Source of the DNA: Tropicibacter oceani
GTDB lineage: Bacteria > Pseudomonadota > Alphaproteobacteria > Rhodobacterales > Rhodobacteraceae
NCBI RefSeq assembly: GCF_029958925.1
Contig: NZ_CP124616.1
Coordinates: forward strand, 3,038,001-3,102,000
DNA length: 64,000 bases
Direction: 5' to 3'
This document shows, piece by piece, positions 1 to 9,674 of the stretch. Every line of letters starts with the position of its first letter. The first letter of the stretch is position 1. The position numbers were made by a program, and so were the translations under genes. Under the pieces are notes generated by a model. It was not told where the DNA came from. It did no database searches and saw nothing but the letters and a program-made list of their open reading frames with translations.

Positions 1-288
1 GCCTTTGAGGATCGCGGCGAGATCACCAGCTTTTACCTGACCGATTTCCTGGTGCGGCAGTTCGATGCCTTTGTCTGGAAACCGCTGGGGCTGGATCGCC
101 ACCCGGACCTGCGGCACATGTATTTCGGCAATTACGAAACGCTGGTCTACCTGGCGCAGACCGATGACCCGGCGTTGACGGACAAGGCGCGGGCGCAGGC
201 CGAACGGCTGGGACTGGCATTCGAGCGGCGCATGACCGGCTATGGCGATCTGGCGGTGACCCTGTCGGACTGGGCCGGGCGCGGCTGA
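1..288 (+). CDS. DUF1638 family protein, 3' part only
   Basis: The reading frame is open from the first base and ends at the TGA at 286-288, so the gene starts to the left of the window; about 95 C-terminal residues are visible. The tail contains LDRHPDLRHMYFGNYETLVY and ends in RMTGYGDLAVTLSDWAGRG, which I recognise as the conserved C-terminal part of the DUF1638 family common in Rhodobacterales. The biochemical function of that family is not established. An internal GTG at 52 could be mistaken for a start, but the conserved frame continues upstream of it. A palindromic element follows the stop directly, and the next gene is convergent. Confidence 0.75.
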   Translation, partial: AFEDRGEITSFYLTDFLVRQFDAFVWKPLGLDRHPDLRHMYFGNYETLVYLAQTDDPALTDKARAQAERLGLAFERRMTGYGDLAVTLSDWAGRG

Positions 289-296
289 CGGGGCTT

Positions 297-355
297 GGGG
301 GCGCTGCCCCCGCCCTGGCCTTTGGCCAGGACTCCCCCGGGATATTTTGGGCAAA
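297..355 (+). repeat. Dispersed palindromic element, terminator-like
   Basis: GGGGGCGCTGCCCCC (297-311) is followed by a second hairpin CCTGGCC-ttt-GGCCAGG (314-330) and then CCCCCGGGATATTTTGGGC. The 15-mer recurs at 44531-44545 and 58234-58248 on the other strand, and the CCGG-GATATTTT tail recurs near 13441 and 44500. It starts 8 bp after the stop of the DUF1638 gene, so it probably serves as that gene's transcription terminator or as an RNA 3' stabiliser. Confidence 0.6.
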
Positions 356-373
356 TGGAAACCGGGCGCGCGG

Positions 374-1894
374 TTATTCCCCTAGGGTTTCGCGCAGCAC
401 GAAGGACACCGGGACAAGCGCAACCGAGCTGGCCCGGTCCTGAAGCCCCCACAGCATCAGCGCCGAGACCGTATCGGCGCGCAGGCGGCCCAGCATGATC
501 ACTGCCCCTTCCTGGCGCGAGCGAAAGGCCGCCTGATCGAGGAAGCGGCGGATCACCCTTGCATCCTGGCCTTCGCCGTCGAAGTCGCGGAACAAGGTGG
601 CCGAGGGCACGCCGGCCTTGGCGGCCAGTTGCTGGGCGGTGTTCAGCCCCTTTGGCAGGGTCACCAACCCGTGACCCGAGGCGGCCAGTGCCTCGGTGAC
701 CTGGGTCGAGATCGCGCGGCTGCCCTGGATGCCGCCCTGGGGGTCTTCGAGAACGCCGATGGCCTGCGGCACCGCATCCAGCGCCCCGGCCAGCGAAACT
801 TCGACATCCGAGGCCTGCGCGCCTTCGGGAATGTCGGCCAGAACCATGACTTCGAAGCCCAGGTCGCGGTAGGCGGCGGCGGTTTCCTGCGGCGCGGGAT
901 GGGCCGGGTCGATGGCGAAGGTCACCGGGAAGGGAAAGCTGCCAAGCGCGTCGGGGCCAAGCGGGCCGGTGCCGTCGTCGATCAGCACGATGGCCATGCG
1001 CGGCTGGTCCGGCGCGGCCTCGGCGGGGGCGGAAAAGCGGATCAGCGGGCTGTCATCGCCAAGACCGGTCGCGGTGCCGGCGGTGGCGGCATCCTGGGGC
1101 GCGTCGCTGTCGCCGCCAATGCTGGGCAGGCGGCCCTGCGGGACGGCCGGTTCGCGATCGGTCAGGGTTCCGGCCGAGGTACCAAGGCCGATGGCGCCGT
1201 CTTGTTCGCCGGGCTCGGCGCGCAGCTGGGGCAGGTCCTCGGCGCTTTGTGCGGGGTCATCCGGGGTATCCGGGATGGCGGCGGGATCATCCGCCGGGGG
1301 CTGATCGACCTGCGCTGCCTCGGGCGCCGGGGCCTCGGCCTGCGCGGGCGCGGGCGCGGCGGGCTTCGGCGGTTGCGCCGGGTCGGTCGAGATCGACAGG
1401 GCCTGTTCGGGGGCGGGCATGTCCGGGGCTTCGGCCTGGGCGGTCGGCACGACCGGGGCATCCGAGCTGACGCTGAGCGGCGCAGCGGGCGCATCGCTGA
1501 CCGCCTGCGGCGCCTGCGGTGCTTCGCCGATCTGCGGCGGTGCGGGCGGTTCGGTATCGGTGCCGATCTGGCCGGGGGCCTCAGGGGGGGCAAGATCAGC
1601 GGCGGGCTGCTCTGGCAGGGTCACGCCGGTTTCAGGTTCGGGGCTGCGGCCCGGCTGGGTGCTTTCGACCGCAGCGGGGGCTTTGGGGGCATCGGCGGCC
1701 GTGGGTTCCTGCACGACGGGGCGTTCGGGCGCGGCATCGGAGGCCTGCGGCGCCGGGGATTGATCGACCTGCGGCACGGGCGGCAAGGGGCTGGTCTGGT
1801 TTCCCGGGGTTCCGACCGCAATCGACAATGCCGCCGCGCCAAAGCCCGCAACAACGGTTCCCCAGATCGCGCCCATCACAAATCCGCGTGCCAT
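374..1894 (-). CDS. Divergent polysaccharide deacetylase family protein with long Pro/Ala-rich linker
   Basis: 506 residues from the ATG at 1894, chosen because [19 protein letters not shown] gives the expected N-terminal membrane anchor and has AGGGCAGGA just upstream; an earlier in-frame ATG lies at 1921. After the anchor comes a low-complexity Pro/Ala/Glu-rich stretch of about 270 residues. The folded C-terminal domain begins near [14 protein letters not shown] and looks like the DUF610/YibQ branch of the NodB-like deacetylase fold ([34 protein letters not shown]). Members of this branch often lack the full metal triad, so enzymatic activity is uncertain. The protein is probably periplasmic and envelope-associated. 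It diverges from trpG with 131 bp between starts. Confidence 0.7.
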   Translation of the reverse strand: MARGFVMGAIWGTVVAGFGAAALSIAVGTPGNQTSPLPPVPQVDQSPAPQASDAAPERPVVQEPTAADAPKAPAAVESTQPGRSPEPETGVTLPEQPAADLAPPEAPGQIGTDTEPPAPPQIGEAPQAPQAVSDAPAAPLSVSSDAPVVPTAQAEAPDMPAPEQALSISTDPAQPPKPAAPAPAQAEAPAPEAAQVDQPPADDPAAIPDTPDDPAQSAEDLPQLRAEPGEQDGAIGLGTSAGTLTDREPAVPQGRLPSIGGDSDAPQDAATAGTATGLGDDSPLIRFSAPAEAAPDQPRMAIVLIDDGTGPLGPDALGSFPFPVTFAIDPAHPAPQETAAAYRDLGFEVMVLADIPEGAQASDVEVSLAGALDAVPQAIGVLEDPQGGIQGSRAISTQVTEALAASGHGLVTLPKGLNTAQQLAAKAGVPSATLFRDFDGEGQDARVIRRFLDQAAFRSRQEGAVIMLGRLRADTVSALMLWGLQDRASSVALVPVSFVLRETLGE

Positions 1895-2025
1895 ATGTCC
1901 TGCCCTTTGCCCAATTGTCATGCCTGCTGCGGGCCTGTTGTCCCTTGGTGCTCTTGACGCCACCGGGCCCGCCTGCGCATGTATACCGCGACCAAGCCCC
2001 AAGCCGCCAGCCCCGAGAGAGACCC

Positions 2026-2607
2026 ATGCTGCTGTTGATCGATAACTATGACAGTTTTACCTACAACCTTGTGCACTATCTCGGAGAGCTGGGCGCAGAT
2101 GTGAAGGTTCACCGGAACGATGCGATCGACGTGCAGCAGGCCATGGCGATGAAGCCCGAGGGCATCGTTCTGTCGCCCGGCCCCTGCGATCCCGATCAGG
2201 CGGGCATCTGCCTGGCCATGGTTGCCGCGGCGGCCGAAACGAAAACCCCGCTGTTCGGCGTCTGCCTTGGCCATCAGACCATCGGCCAGGCCTTTGGCGG
2301 CACCGTGGTGCGCCATGATGAAATCGTGCACGGCAAGATGGGCGAAATGCTGCACAAGGGCGAAGGCGTGTTCAAGGGCCTGCCCTCGCCTTTGAAGGCG
2401 ACGCGCTATCATTCGCTGGTGGTGCGCCGGTCCGACCTGCCGTCCTGCCTGAAGGTCACGGCAGAGCTGGCGGACGGCACCATCATGGGGCTGCGCCACG
2501 AAAGCCTGCCGATCGAGGGCGTGCAGTTTCATCCCGAATCCATCGCCTCGGAGCATGGGCATGAACTGCTCAAGAATTTTCTGGACATGACGAAGGTGCC
2601 CGCATGA
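2026..2607 (+). CDS. trpG: Anthranilate synthase component II (glutamine amidotransferase)
   Basis: 193 residues, full length for TrpG/PabA. It supplies ammonia from glutamine to TrpE in the first committed step of tryptophan synthesis. The class I amidotransferase motifs are intact: [12 protein letters not shown] at the N-terminus, the nucleophile Cys80 in GVCLGHQ, and His169/Glu171 in QFHPES. GAGAGAGA lies about 6 bp before the ATG at 2026; an upstream in-frame extension overlaps the divergent gene and is not part of the protein. It overlaps trpD by ATGA and heads the trpG-trpD-ung-trpC run. TrpE is not visible here. The same subunit may also serve p-aminobenzoate synthesis, which sequence alone cannot decide. 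Confidence 0.95.
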   Translation: MLLLIDNYDSFTYNLVHYLGELGADVKVHRNDAIDVQQAMAMKPEGIVLSPGPCDPDQAGICLAMVAAAAETKTPLFGVCLGHQTIGQAFGGTVVRHDEIVHGKMGEMLHKGEGVFKGLPSPLKATRYHSLVVRRSDLPSCLKVTAELADGTIMGLRHESLPIEGVQFHPESIASEHGHELLKNFLDMTKVPA

Positions 2608-3623
2608 GCCATGACATCAAACCCCTGATCGGGGCTGCCGCCGACCGCCCCCTGACCCGGGCCGAGGCCGAGGCCGCCTTTACCGTGCTGTTTCAGGGCG
2701 AGGCAACGCCCGCCCAGATCGGCGGTTTGCTGATGGCCCTGCGCACGCGCGGCGAAACGGTTGATGAATTCTCTGCCGCCGCCGCCGTGATGCGCGCCAA
2801 GTGCCACAAGGTTGCGGCCCCTGCGGGCGCGATGGACATCGTTGGCACCGGCGGCGATGGCAAGGGTACGCTGAACATTTCCACCGCCACGGCCTTTGTG
2901 GTGGCGGGCGCCGGGGTGCCGGTGGCCAAGCATGGCAACCGCAACCTGTCGTCGCAATCGGGCGCGGCGGATGCGCTGGGGCAGATGGGGATCAACGTGA
3001 TGGTTGGCCCGGAAGTCGTTGAAAAGGCGCTGAAAGACGTTGGCATCTGTTTCATGATGGCGCCCATGCATCACCCGGCCATGGCCCATGTCGGCCCGGT
3101 CCGCGCCGAGCTGGGCACCCGCACGATCTTCAACATCCTTGGCCCGTTGACCAACCCGGCAGGCGTCAAACGCCAGCTGACCGGGGCCTTTACCCGCGAT
3201 CTGATCCGCCCCATGGCGGAAACCCTTGGCCAGCTTGGCAGCGAACGCGCCTGGCTGGTGCATGGCAGCGACGGCACGGACGAGCTGTCGATTGCCGGGG
3301 TGTCCTGGGTCGCCGCATTGGAAGAGGATGGGTCAATCCGCGAGGCCGAATTGCACCCCGAGGACGCGGGCCTGCCCCAGCATCCCTTTGAGGCGATCCT
3401 TGGCGGCACGCCCGAAGATAACGGCAAGGCCTTTCGCGCGCTGCTGGAGGGCGAAAAATCCGCCTACCGCGATGCGGTTCTGCTGAACGCCGCCGCCGCG
3501 CTGACCATCGCCGGCAAGGCGGATGATCTGCGCCAGGGCGTTGAAATGGCGCGGGAAAGCATCGATTCCGGCAGCGCCCTGGGCAAGGTTCAGGCGCTGG
3601 CAGCCGCCTCTCAAAAGGCGTGA
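2604..3623 (+). CDS. trpD: Anthranilate phosphoribosyltransferase
   Basis: 339 residues, the usual length. It transfers the phosphoribosyl group of PRPP to anthranilate, the second step of tryptophan synthesis in the cytoplasm. Visible motifs are GTGGDG (residues 81-86, PRPP binding), NISTATAFV (91-99) and [15 protein letters not shown] (from 109, anthranilate/PRPP site). The start overlaps the trpG stop (ATGA) and the stop overlaps the GTG start of ung (GTGA), so translation is likely coupled in both directions. Confidence 0.96.
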   Translation: MSHDIKPLIGAAADRPLTRAEAEAAFTVLFQGEATPAQIGGLLMALRTRGETVDEFSAAAAVMRAKCHKVAAPAGAMDIVGTGGDGKGTLNISTATAFVVAGAGVPVAKHGNRNLSSQSGAADALGQMGINVMVGPEVVEKALKDVGICFMMAPMHHPAMAHVGPVRAELGTRTIFNILGPLTNPAGVKRQLTGAFTRDLIRPMAETLGQLGSERAWLVHGSDGTDELSIAGVSWVAALEEDGSIREAELHPEDAGLPQHPFEAILGGTPEDNGKAFRALLEGEKSAYRDAVLLNAAAALTIAGKADDLRQGVEMARESIDSGSALGKVQALAAASQKA

Positions 3624-4267
3624 CGCAGCCGCCCGGCGCCTGGGGCCATCTGGCCTTTTTCAACCGCGACTGGCCCGCGATCCGCGCGGCCATCGCGGCC
3701 GACAGTCGCCAGATCCTGCCGCCCGACGCGCAGCGCTTTGCCGCGCTGGACGCCTGTTCGCCCGCGCAAACCCGCGTCGTGATCCTGGGTCAGGATCCCT
3801 ATCCGACCCCCGGCCATGCCCATGGGCTGGCCTTTTCGGTCGACCCGGATGTGCGCCCCCTGCCCCGATCATTGACCAATATTTTCAAAGAGATGCAGGA
3901 CGATCTTGGCGCGGCCCCAGCAAACGGCGATCTGCGGTTCTGGGCGCAACAGGGCGTTCTTTTGCTGAACACCGCGCTGACCGTGCCGGCGGGCGCGGCG
4001 GGTGGTCATGCCAAACTGGGCTGGTCCCGCCTGACGCAAGAGGTGCTGGAACAACTGTCCGACCGTCCGCGCGCCTTTGTCCTGTGGGGCAACCACGCGC
4101 AGGGCTATGCCAGCCACATCACCGGCCCCGGCCACCTGATCCTGCGCAGCGCGCACCCTTCACCGCTGTCGGCCCGGCGCGGCTTTTTCGGCTCGCGCCC
4201 CTTTTCCCAAGTCAACGAGTGGCTTAAAGCGGGTGGGGACAGCCCGATCAACTGGACAACACCATGA
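3620..4267 (+). CDS. ung: Uracil-DNA glycosylase, family 1
   Basis: 215 residues. It removes uracil from DNA at the start of base-excision repair. GQDPYP (57-62) carries the catalytic Asp59 and HPSPLSA (179-185) forms the minor-groove loop; both family 1 signatures are intact. The start is a GTG overlapping the trpD stop, and its TGA overlaps the ATG of trpC, so this DNA-repair gene sits inside the tryptophan run and is translationally coupled on both sides. The N-terminus is shorter than in enterobacterial Ung, as often in alphaproteobacteria. No internal promoter is obvious. Confidence 0.93.
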   Translation: MTQPPGAWGHLAFFNRDWPAIRAAIAADSRQILPPDAQRFAALDACSPAQTRVVILGQDPYPTPGHAHGLAFSVDPDVRPLPRSLTNIFKEMQDDLGAAPANGDLRFWAQQGVLLLNTALTVPAGAAGGHAKLGWSRLTQEVLEQLSDRPRAFVLWGNHAQGYASHITGPGHLILRSAHPSPLSARRGFFGSRPFSQVNEWLKAGGDSPINWTTP

Positions 4268-5067
4268 CGCAGACCATCCTCGACAAGATCAAGGCCTACA
4301 AGCTGGAGGAAGTCGCCGCCGACAAATCCGCCCGCCCGCTGGCCGAGGTCGAAGCCGCCGCCAAGGCCGCGCCGCCGCTTCGCCCCTTTGGCAAATCCCT
4401 GATGCAGGCCGCGAAAACCGGCTATGGGCTGATCGCCGAGGTCAAGAAGGCCTCGCCCTCCAAGGGGTTGATCCGCGCCGATTTCGAACCGGCCAAGCTG
4501 GCCCGCGCCTACGAAGCAGGCGGCGCCACCTGCCTGTCGGTGCTGACAGACACGCCGTCCTTTCAGGGCGCCAAGGACTACCTTGTGCAGGCCCGCGCCG
4601 CCACCAACCTGCCCGCCCTGCGCAAGGATTTCATGTACGACACCTACCAGGTGGCCGAGGCCCGCAGCCTAGGGGCCGACTGCATCCTGATCATCATGGC
4701 CAGCGTGTCCGACGCGCAGGCCGCCGAACTCGAAGACGCGGCCTTTGGCTGGGGCATGGACGCGCTGATCGAGGTCCACAATGCCGAGGAACTGGAGCGC
4801 GCCCTGCTGCTCAAATCCCCTTTGATCGGCGTAAACAACCGCAATCTCAATACCTTCGAGACCTCTCTTGAGACGACGCGCGAATTGTCCAAGGGCCTGC
4901 CACAGGGGCGGTTCCTGGTCTCTGAATCCGGTCTTAACACCCCCGAGGATCTGGCCGACATGGCCGGTTTCGGGGCCCGCGCCTTCCTGATCGGCGAAAG
5001 CCTGATGCGCAAGGACGACGTCGAACAGGCCACCCGCGCCCTGCTGCAAAACCCGGTGCCCGCATGA
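4264..5067 (+). CDS. trpC: Indole-3-glycerol phosphate synthase
   Basis: 267 residues, a monofunctional TrpC without the TrpF fusion seen in enterics. It closes the indole ring from CdRP with decarboxylation. The signature [12 protein letters not shown] (57-68) with its catalytic lysine, the LRKDFMYD segment, and the phosphate-binding [13 protein letters not shown] and FLIGESLM segments are present. It overlaps ung at its start and moaC at its stop, both by ATGA. Confidence 0.96.
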   Translation: MTQTILDKIKAYKLEEVAADKSARPLAEVEAAAKAAPPLRPFGKSLMQAAKTGYGLIAEVKKASPSKGLIRADFEPAKLARAYEAGGATCLSVLTDTPSFQGAKDYLVQARAATNLPALRKDFMYDTYQVAEARSLGADCILIIMASVSDAQAAELEDAAFGWGMDALIEVHNAEELERALLLKSPLIGVNNRNLNTFETSLETTRELSKGLPQGRFLVSESGLNTPEDLADMAGFGARAFLIGESLMRKDDVEQATRALLQNPVPA

Positions 5068-5540
5068 CCGGCCTGACCCATTTCGACGCGCAGGGCAACG
5101 CGCATATGGTCGACGTCTCGGACAAACCCGTGACCAGCCGCATCGCCACCGCCGCAGGCTGGGTCCGGATGGCGCCTGAAACCTTTGCGCTGATCACCGA
5201 AGGCCGCGCCAAAAAGGGCGACGTGATCGGCGTCGCGCGCCTTGCCGGGATCATGGGGGCCAAGAAAACGCCCGAGCTGATCCCGCTGTGCCACCCGCTG
5301 CCGATCACCAAGGTCACGGTCGACCTGACCGCCGATCCGGCCCTGCCGGGCCTGCAGATCGAGGCCACGGTCAAGACCACCGGCCAGACCGGCGTGGAAA
5401 TGGAGGCGCTGACAGCGGTCAGCACCGCCGCGCTGACGGTCTACGACATGGTCAAGGCCGCCGACAAAGGCATGGAAATCGGCGGCATCCGCGTGCTGCT
5501 GAAAGACGGCGGCAAATCCGGGCGTTTCGAGGCGAAATGA
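5064..5540 (+). CDS. moaC: Cyclic pyranopterin monophosphate synthase (molybdenum cofactor)
   Basis: 158 residues, standard length. MoaC converts the MoaA product into cyclic pyranopterin monophosphate in molybdenum cofactor synthesis. Active-site motifs are intact: IPLCHPLP (73-80), [11 protein letters not shown] (110-120) and DMVKAADK (128-135), which includes the catalytic Asp and Lys. ATGA overlaps join it to trpC upstream and moeA downstream, so cofactor genes are co-transcribed with tryptophan genes. Confidence 0.96.
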   Translation: MTGLTHFDAQGNAHMVDVSDKPVTSRIATAAGWVRMAPETFALITEGRAKKGDVIGVARLAGIMGAKKTPELIPLCHPLPITKVTVDLTADPALPGLQIEATVKTTGQTGVEMEALTAVSTAALTVYDMVKAADKGMEIGGIRVLLKDGGKSGRFEAK

Positions 5541-6703
5541 TCACCGTCGCCGAAGCCCTTGACCAGCTGTTCGCCCTTGCCCGCCCAACGGGCATCGAGG
5601 AGGTGCCCCTGCTTGATGCTGCGGGCCGGGTTTTGGCGCGTGATGTGGCCAGCACCCGCGATCAGCCGCCCTTTGCAGCCTCGGCCATGGATGGCTATGC
5701 AGTGGTGCAGGCCGCGCCCGGCGATGTGCTGAGCGTGATCGGCGAAAGTGCGGCTGGGCATCGGTTTGACGGGGTCGTCAAGCCGGGTCAAGCGGTGCGG
5801 ATCTTTACCGGGGCGCCGGTGCCACCGGGCGCAAATCGCGTTGTCATTCAAGAGGATGTGCAGCGCACCGCCGATCAGATCACCATTGGCGAGCGTCTGG
5901 ACGAAGGCGACAACATTCGCCCCGCTGGCAATGATTTCAAGGCTGGCAGCATGGTCGCCGCCCCGCGCGTTCTGACCCCGAACGACATTGCTCTGCTGGC
6001 CTCGATGAACATTGCGCGGGTGCCCGTGGCGCGCCGCCCGGTCGTGGCGCTGATTTCCACCGGGGACGAGCTGGTCATGCCCGGGGAAACCCCCGGCCCC
6101 GACCAGATCATCGCCTCGAACACCTTTGGCCTGCATGCCCTGCTGCGCGATCTGGGGGCGGAACCGCGCCTGTTGCCGATTGCGCGCGACAATGCCGCGT
6201 CGCTGAAAACCGTGCTGGGGCTGATCGACGATGCCGATCTGGTGATCACCATTGGCGGCGCCTCGGTCGGGGATCACGATCTGGTGGCGCCGGTGGCAGA
6301 AGAACTGGGGATGCAGCGCGCCTTTCACAAGGTGGCCATGCGCCCCGGAAAACCGCTGATGTCGGGCCGGTTGGACAAGGCGATGATGATCGGCCTGCCG
6401 GGCAATCCGGTGTCTGCCATGGTCTGCGGCCATGTCTTTGTCGCGCCAGTAATCCGCGCCATGCTGGGGCTGGGTGCCGCCCCCGCCGCGCGCAAGACCG
6501 CCGTTCTGGCCGCCCCCCTGCCCGCCAACGGCCCGCGCGAACATTACATGCGCGCCACGCTTGGCCCCGACGGCCTGCGCGCCTTTGATCGGCAGGATTC
6601 GTCCCTGCTCAGCGTGCTGGGCGCGGCCAATGCGCTGGTGGTGCGCCCGGTGGGTGATGGCGCGCGCGAGGTGGGCGAGCCTGTCGACTACCTGCCGCTC
6701 TGA
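5537..6703 (+). CDS. moeA: Molybdopterin molybdenumtransferase
   Basis: 388 residues from the ATG at 5537, which overlaps the moaC stop; the frame is open further upstream, but that part is a shadow of moaC. MoeA inserts molybdate into adenylylated molybdopterin. Visible features are [13 protein letters not shown] near the N-terminus, [20 protein letters not shown], the MPT-binding [15 protein letters not shown] and the [16 protein letters not shown] segments. It is the last gene of the run; lexA follows after 135 bp that carry lexA's own control sites. Confidence 0.95.
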   Translation: MITVAEALDQLFALARPTGIEEVPLLDAAGRVLARDVASTRDQPPFAASAMDGYAVVQAAPGDVLSVIGESAAGHRFDGVVKPGQAVRIFTGAPVPPGANRVVIQEDVQRTADQITIGERLDEGDNIRPAGNDFKAGSMVAAPRVLTPNDIALLASMNIARVPVARRPVVALISTGDELVMPGETPGPDQIIASNTFGLHALLRDLGAEPRLLPIARDNAASLKTVLGLIDDADLVITIGGASVGDHDLVAPVAEELGMQRAFHKVAMRPGKPLMSGRLDKAMMIGLPGNPVSAMVCGHVFVAPVIRAMLGLGAAPAARKTAVLAAPLPANGPREHYMRATLGPDGLRAFDRQDSSLLSVLGAANALVVRPVGDGAREVGEPVDYLPL

Positions 6704-6758
6704 AAAATTATCGAAATTTTAAGACAAATGGCCCGACACTTGTGTGGTGGCACGGGGG

Positions 6759-6767
6759 TTATCCACA
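6759..6767 (+). promoter_or_regulatory. Single consensus DnaA box
   Basis: TTATCCACA is an exact match to the classical DnaA box. It lies 6 bp upstream of the -35 hexamer of lexA, in the only sizeable gap between moeA and lexA. I see no second box or AT-rich unwinding region, so this is not an origin; a regulatory role on lexA is possible, and chance is not excluded. Confidence 0.45.
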
Positions 6768-6773
6768 GATGTG

Positions 6774-6802
6774 TTGACACAAAACGGGAACAGGACTAGA
6801 AC
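6774..6802 (+). promoter_or_regulatory. lexA promoter with embedded LexA box
   Basis: TTGACA (6774-6779), a 17-bp spacer and TAGAAC (6797-6802) form a good sigma-70 type promoter. GAAC-AGGACTA-GAAC at 6788-6802 is an exact GAAC-N7-GAAC, the reverse complement of the alphaproteobacterial SOS box GTTC-N7-GTTC. The second half site coincides with the -10, so bound LexA would block polymerase: classic autorepression. Confidence 0.88.
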
Positions 6803-6838
6803 AAACGTTAACAAAACGCAATTTGGGGGAGGCCGGGC

Positions 6839-7534
6839 ATGCTGACCAAGAAACAACTCGATCTGTTGGATTTCATCAACAAACGCATGGCGCGCGACGG
6901 TGTCCCGCCCAGCTTTGATGAAATGAAGGATGCGCTGGACCTGCGGTCCAAATCCGGCATTCACCGGCTGATCACGGCGCTGGAGGAACGCGGGTTCATC
7001 CGCCGCCTGGCGCACCGCGCCCGCGCCATCGAAATCGTCAAACTGCCCGAAAGCCTGGGCGGACGGCCCGCCGGATTTTCGCCCCGGGTGATCGACGGCG
7101 ACCGCCCCGATGCCACCCCCGGCAAGGCCCGGCAGGTGGATCGCGTCGACATCGCGGAACTGCCGCTGATGGGCCGCATCGCCGCCGGTGTCCCGATCGA
7201 GGCGATCAACGATGCCCCCCCTGCAATCGCGGTGCCGGGGCAGATGCTGAAAGGCGCAGGCAAGCACTATGCGCTTGAGGTCAAAGGCGATTCCATGATC
7301 GAGGCCGGGATCAACGACGGTGACGTCGTGGTGATCCGCGAAACCAGCACCGCCGACGACGGCGATATCGTCGTGGCGCAGGTCGAAGGCTATGAGGCGA
7401 CGCTGAAGCGGTTCAAGCGCAACGGCAACATGATCATCCTCGAGGCGGCCAACCCGGCCTATGAACCGCGCGTTCTGCCCAAAGGCGACGTCAGCGTTCA
7501 GGGCAAGCTGGTCGGGCTGATCCGCACCTACTGA
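6839..7534 (+). CDS. lexA: SOS transcriptional repressor LexA
   Basis: 231 residues, the longer alphaproteobacterial form. The N-terminal winged helix-turn-helix begins [20 protein letters not shown] and contains the [20 protein letters not shown] recognition region. The C-terminal S24 self-cleavage domain has the Ala116-Gly117 scissile bond in [10 protein letters not shown], Ser152 in [10 protein letters not shown] and Lys190 in EATLKRF. RecA-stimulated autocleavage derepresses the SOS regulon. Its own SOS box lies at 6788-6802. The 3' end overlaps the convergent comEC by 7 bp. Confidence 0.97.
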   Translation: MLTKKQLDLLDFINKRMARDGVPPSFDEMKDALDLRSKSGIHRLITALEERGFIRRLAHRARAIEIVKLPESLGGRPAGFSPRVIDGDRPDATPGKARQVDRVDIAELPLMGRIAAGVPIEAINDAPPAIAVPGQMLKGAGKHYALEVKGDSMIEAGINDGDVVVIRETSTADDGDIVVAQVEGYEATLKRFKRNGNMIILEAANPAYEPRVLPKGDVSVQGKLVGLIRTY

Positions 7535-9597
7535 CCCTTTTGCGCCAGCCGTTTTGGCGCTGGCCCCTCTCCATGCCACAGACGGCGGCCCGACACCTGG
7601 GTCGCCGTTTTCATGTCCAGCCCCGTGTCGCGCAGCCACAGCGCCACCGACCCGGTCTGTTTCAGCCGGTCGGGATCAAAGACGCGGCAGGGACCGCGCG
7701 GCGCGACCTCGGCGCTGGCGATCACGATCTGGTCGGCGCTGCAGCGGTCAAAGCTGCGCGCCGCCACCTTGCCCTGCAGATGCACCACCTCGATCGGGCC
7801 GATCTGCGCGCGCGCCACGCGGTCATGGATCTGCGGCCAAAGCCCGGCGGCGCTGGCCTGCGTGCCACCAAAGCCATCGTTCTCAAGCCAGGTATCGGCA
7901 ATGAACCCCGACCCCTTGGCGCGCGACAGCGCCCGCCCCTGATCGGTCATCACGCCGACCAGGGTGCCACTGTCGGCGATCAGCAGCGCCGGGCGCTCGG
8001 ATTGTGTCCACAGCGCGATGGCCAGCGCCATGGGCGCCAGCCCCGCCAGCCGCCCGCGTCCCTGCCACAGGCACAGGATCAGACCGCCAAGCGCCAGGAT
8101 CGGCAGGACATGCGGCGCGGGCGCGACCACCGGGCGGACGGCGCCGCTCCACCCGGCGATCCGGTCGGCGACGAACAGGATCCAGTCCAGCCCCAGCCCC
8201 ATGATGGCCAGCGCGAGATGTTCAAGCCCGAAGGGCATCAGCAGCACCGCAAGCACCCCCATCGGCACCACCAAAAGCCCCATCACGGGAACCGATACGA
8301 GGTTGGCGATCAACCCATAGCTTGAGGCCTGGTTGAAATGCGCCATGCCCACCGGCGCCGTGGCCAGCCCCGCCACCGCCGAGGACAGCACCAGCGACAG
8401 CACCGGCGCAGTCCAGCGCGGCCAGCTGCGGCCGGATTTGGACCGCGTGACCTGCTCGAACACCGCCACCAGCGCCGTGGTCGCCGCAAAGGACATCTGG
8501 AAACCGGGGCTGACCAGTGCCTGGGGGTGAAGCACCAACACGATCAGCGCCGCCATGGCCACCGCCCGCAGGCTGATGGCGCGGCGGTCCAGGATCAGCG
8601 CGCACAGCGCCGTGGCCGCCATGATAAAGGCGCGCTCGGTCGCGACATTGCCGCCCGACAGCAGCAGATAGCCAAAGGCCGCGACCAGCGCGCCCAGGGC
8701 GGCCAGTTTCTTGACCGGCCAGGCGTGGCGCGGCACCGGGTGCAGCAACAGGCCAAAACGCAAAACGGCAAAGACAAAGCCCGCCAGCAGCCCCATGTGC
8801 AGCCCCGAAATGGCCAGCAGATGCGCCAGGTTGGTGTCGCGCAGTGCCTGCAGGGTGTCGCGGCCCATGCTGGACCGGTCGCCTGTCATGACCGCCGCGG
8901 CAAAGGCTCCGGCCTCGCCCTTCAGCCCCGCCTGCACGCGGTTCGACAGCCAGATCCGCGCCTTGAAGATCGCTTGCCCCGGGCCGGGCGGCTCTAGCAG
9001 CAGCACCGGGTTGCGGGTATAGCCGATGCCGCCCAGCCGCAGGAACCAGGCGTGGCGTTTGAAATCAAAGCCCCCCGGTTCGACCGCGCCGCCGGGGGCG
9101 GACAGATGGCCGGTCAGGATGATGGTCGCGCCCGGGCTGGGCTGGAAAAAGCCCTGGTCGCCATGCAGCGATACCCGCACCCGCGCCGGGGTGCGTTCGG
9201 GCGCCATGCGTTCCAGCACCACCCGGTCCAGCGTCAGCCGCACCGCGTCCGAGCCTGACCGGTCGATGGCGACGATGCGCCCCTCGATCGGGCCGTAATA
9301 GCGGAAATCCAGCACCGGCCCGGCCGTCCAATGGGCGCGCAGCCCGGCGCTGCCATAACCGCAGGCGATCAGCGCCAGCGCGATCAGCACAGGCCCAAGC
9401 ACCGCGCCCGCCCGCAGCGCCGCAATCAGGCCCAGCCCCCCCAGCCCAAGCATCAGCCACAACAGCGCCACCGGCGGTTCGACCCGCAGGGCGAAATAGC
9501 CGCCGATGCCGATGGCCAGAAAGACCGCCGTCCAGGGAAACAGAAAGCCGCGCTGCGCAAGGATCACGCTTTGCGGCCACAGAAAGAACCGAGCCAT
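7528..9597 (-). CDS. comEC: ComEC/Rec2-family DNA-uptake membrane protein
   Basis: 689 residues. It begins with two or three hydrophobic helices (DUF4131 region), then an OB-like soluble part ([18 protein letters not shown]) and the multi-spanning Competence domain with the hallmark [14 protein letters not shown] near residue 260. ComEC forms the inner-membrane channel for single-stranded DNA in natural transformation. The C-terminal roughly 170 residues contain no HxHxDH metal-binding motif, so the metallo-beta-lactamase-like nuclease domain of longer ComECs is absent or degenerate here. It diverges from gltX (77-bp gap) and overlaps lexA tail to tail. No other competence gene is in view. 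Confidence 0.88.
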   Translation of the reverse strand: MARFFLWPQSVILAQRGFLFPWTAVFLAIGIGGYFALRVEPPVALLWLMLGLGGLGLIAALRAGAVLGPVLIALALIACGYGSAGLRAHWTAGPVLDFRYYGPIEGRIVAIDRSGSDAVRLTLDRVVLERMAPERTPARVRVSLHGDQGFFQPSPGATIILTGHLSAPGGAVEPGGFDFKRHAWFLRLGGIGYTRNPVLLLEPPGPGQAIFKARIWLSNRVQAGLKGEAGAFAAAVMTGDRSSMGRDTLQALRDTNLAHLLAISGLHMGLLAGFVFAVLRFGLLLHPVPRHAWPVKKLAALGALVAAFGYLLLSGGNVATERAFIMAATALCALILDRRAISLRAVAMAALIVLVLHPQALVSPGFQMSFAATTALVAVFEQVTRSKSGRSWPRWTAPVLSLVLSSAVAGLATAPVGMAHFNQASSYGLIANLVSVPVMGLLVVPMGVLAVLLMPFGLEHLALAIMGLGLDWILFVADRIAGWSGAVRPVVAPAPHVLPILALGGLILCLWQGRGRLAGLAPMALAIALWTQSERPALLIADSGTLVGVMTDQGRALSRAKGSGFIADTWLENDGFGGTQASAAGLWPQIHDRVARAQIGPIEVVHLQGKVAARSFDRCSADQIVIASAEVAPRGPCRVFDPDRLKQTGSVALWLRDTGLDMKTATQVSGRRLWHGEGPAPKRLAQKGQ

Positions 9598-9674
9598 AGC
9601 TTGCCCCGCGCACAGGGGGTGGGTAAGGAACGAGCCAACCTATCCTTGCCACCGTTATCAAAAGGTTAACCAAG

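Noticed and set aside
2003-2025. Tryptophan leader peptide or attenuator before trpG
   Set aside because: The gap is too short and holds no Trp codons or alternative hairpins.
6704-6720. AAAATT-ATCGA-AATTTT dyad after moeA as a terminator
   Set aside because: The stem is AT-only and weak; too unstable to call a terminator, and it may be chance.
6759-6767. DnaA box as part of a replication origin
   Set aside because: Only one box, no AT-rich unwinding region and no dnaA, parAB or hemE-type neighbours.
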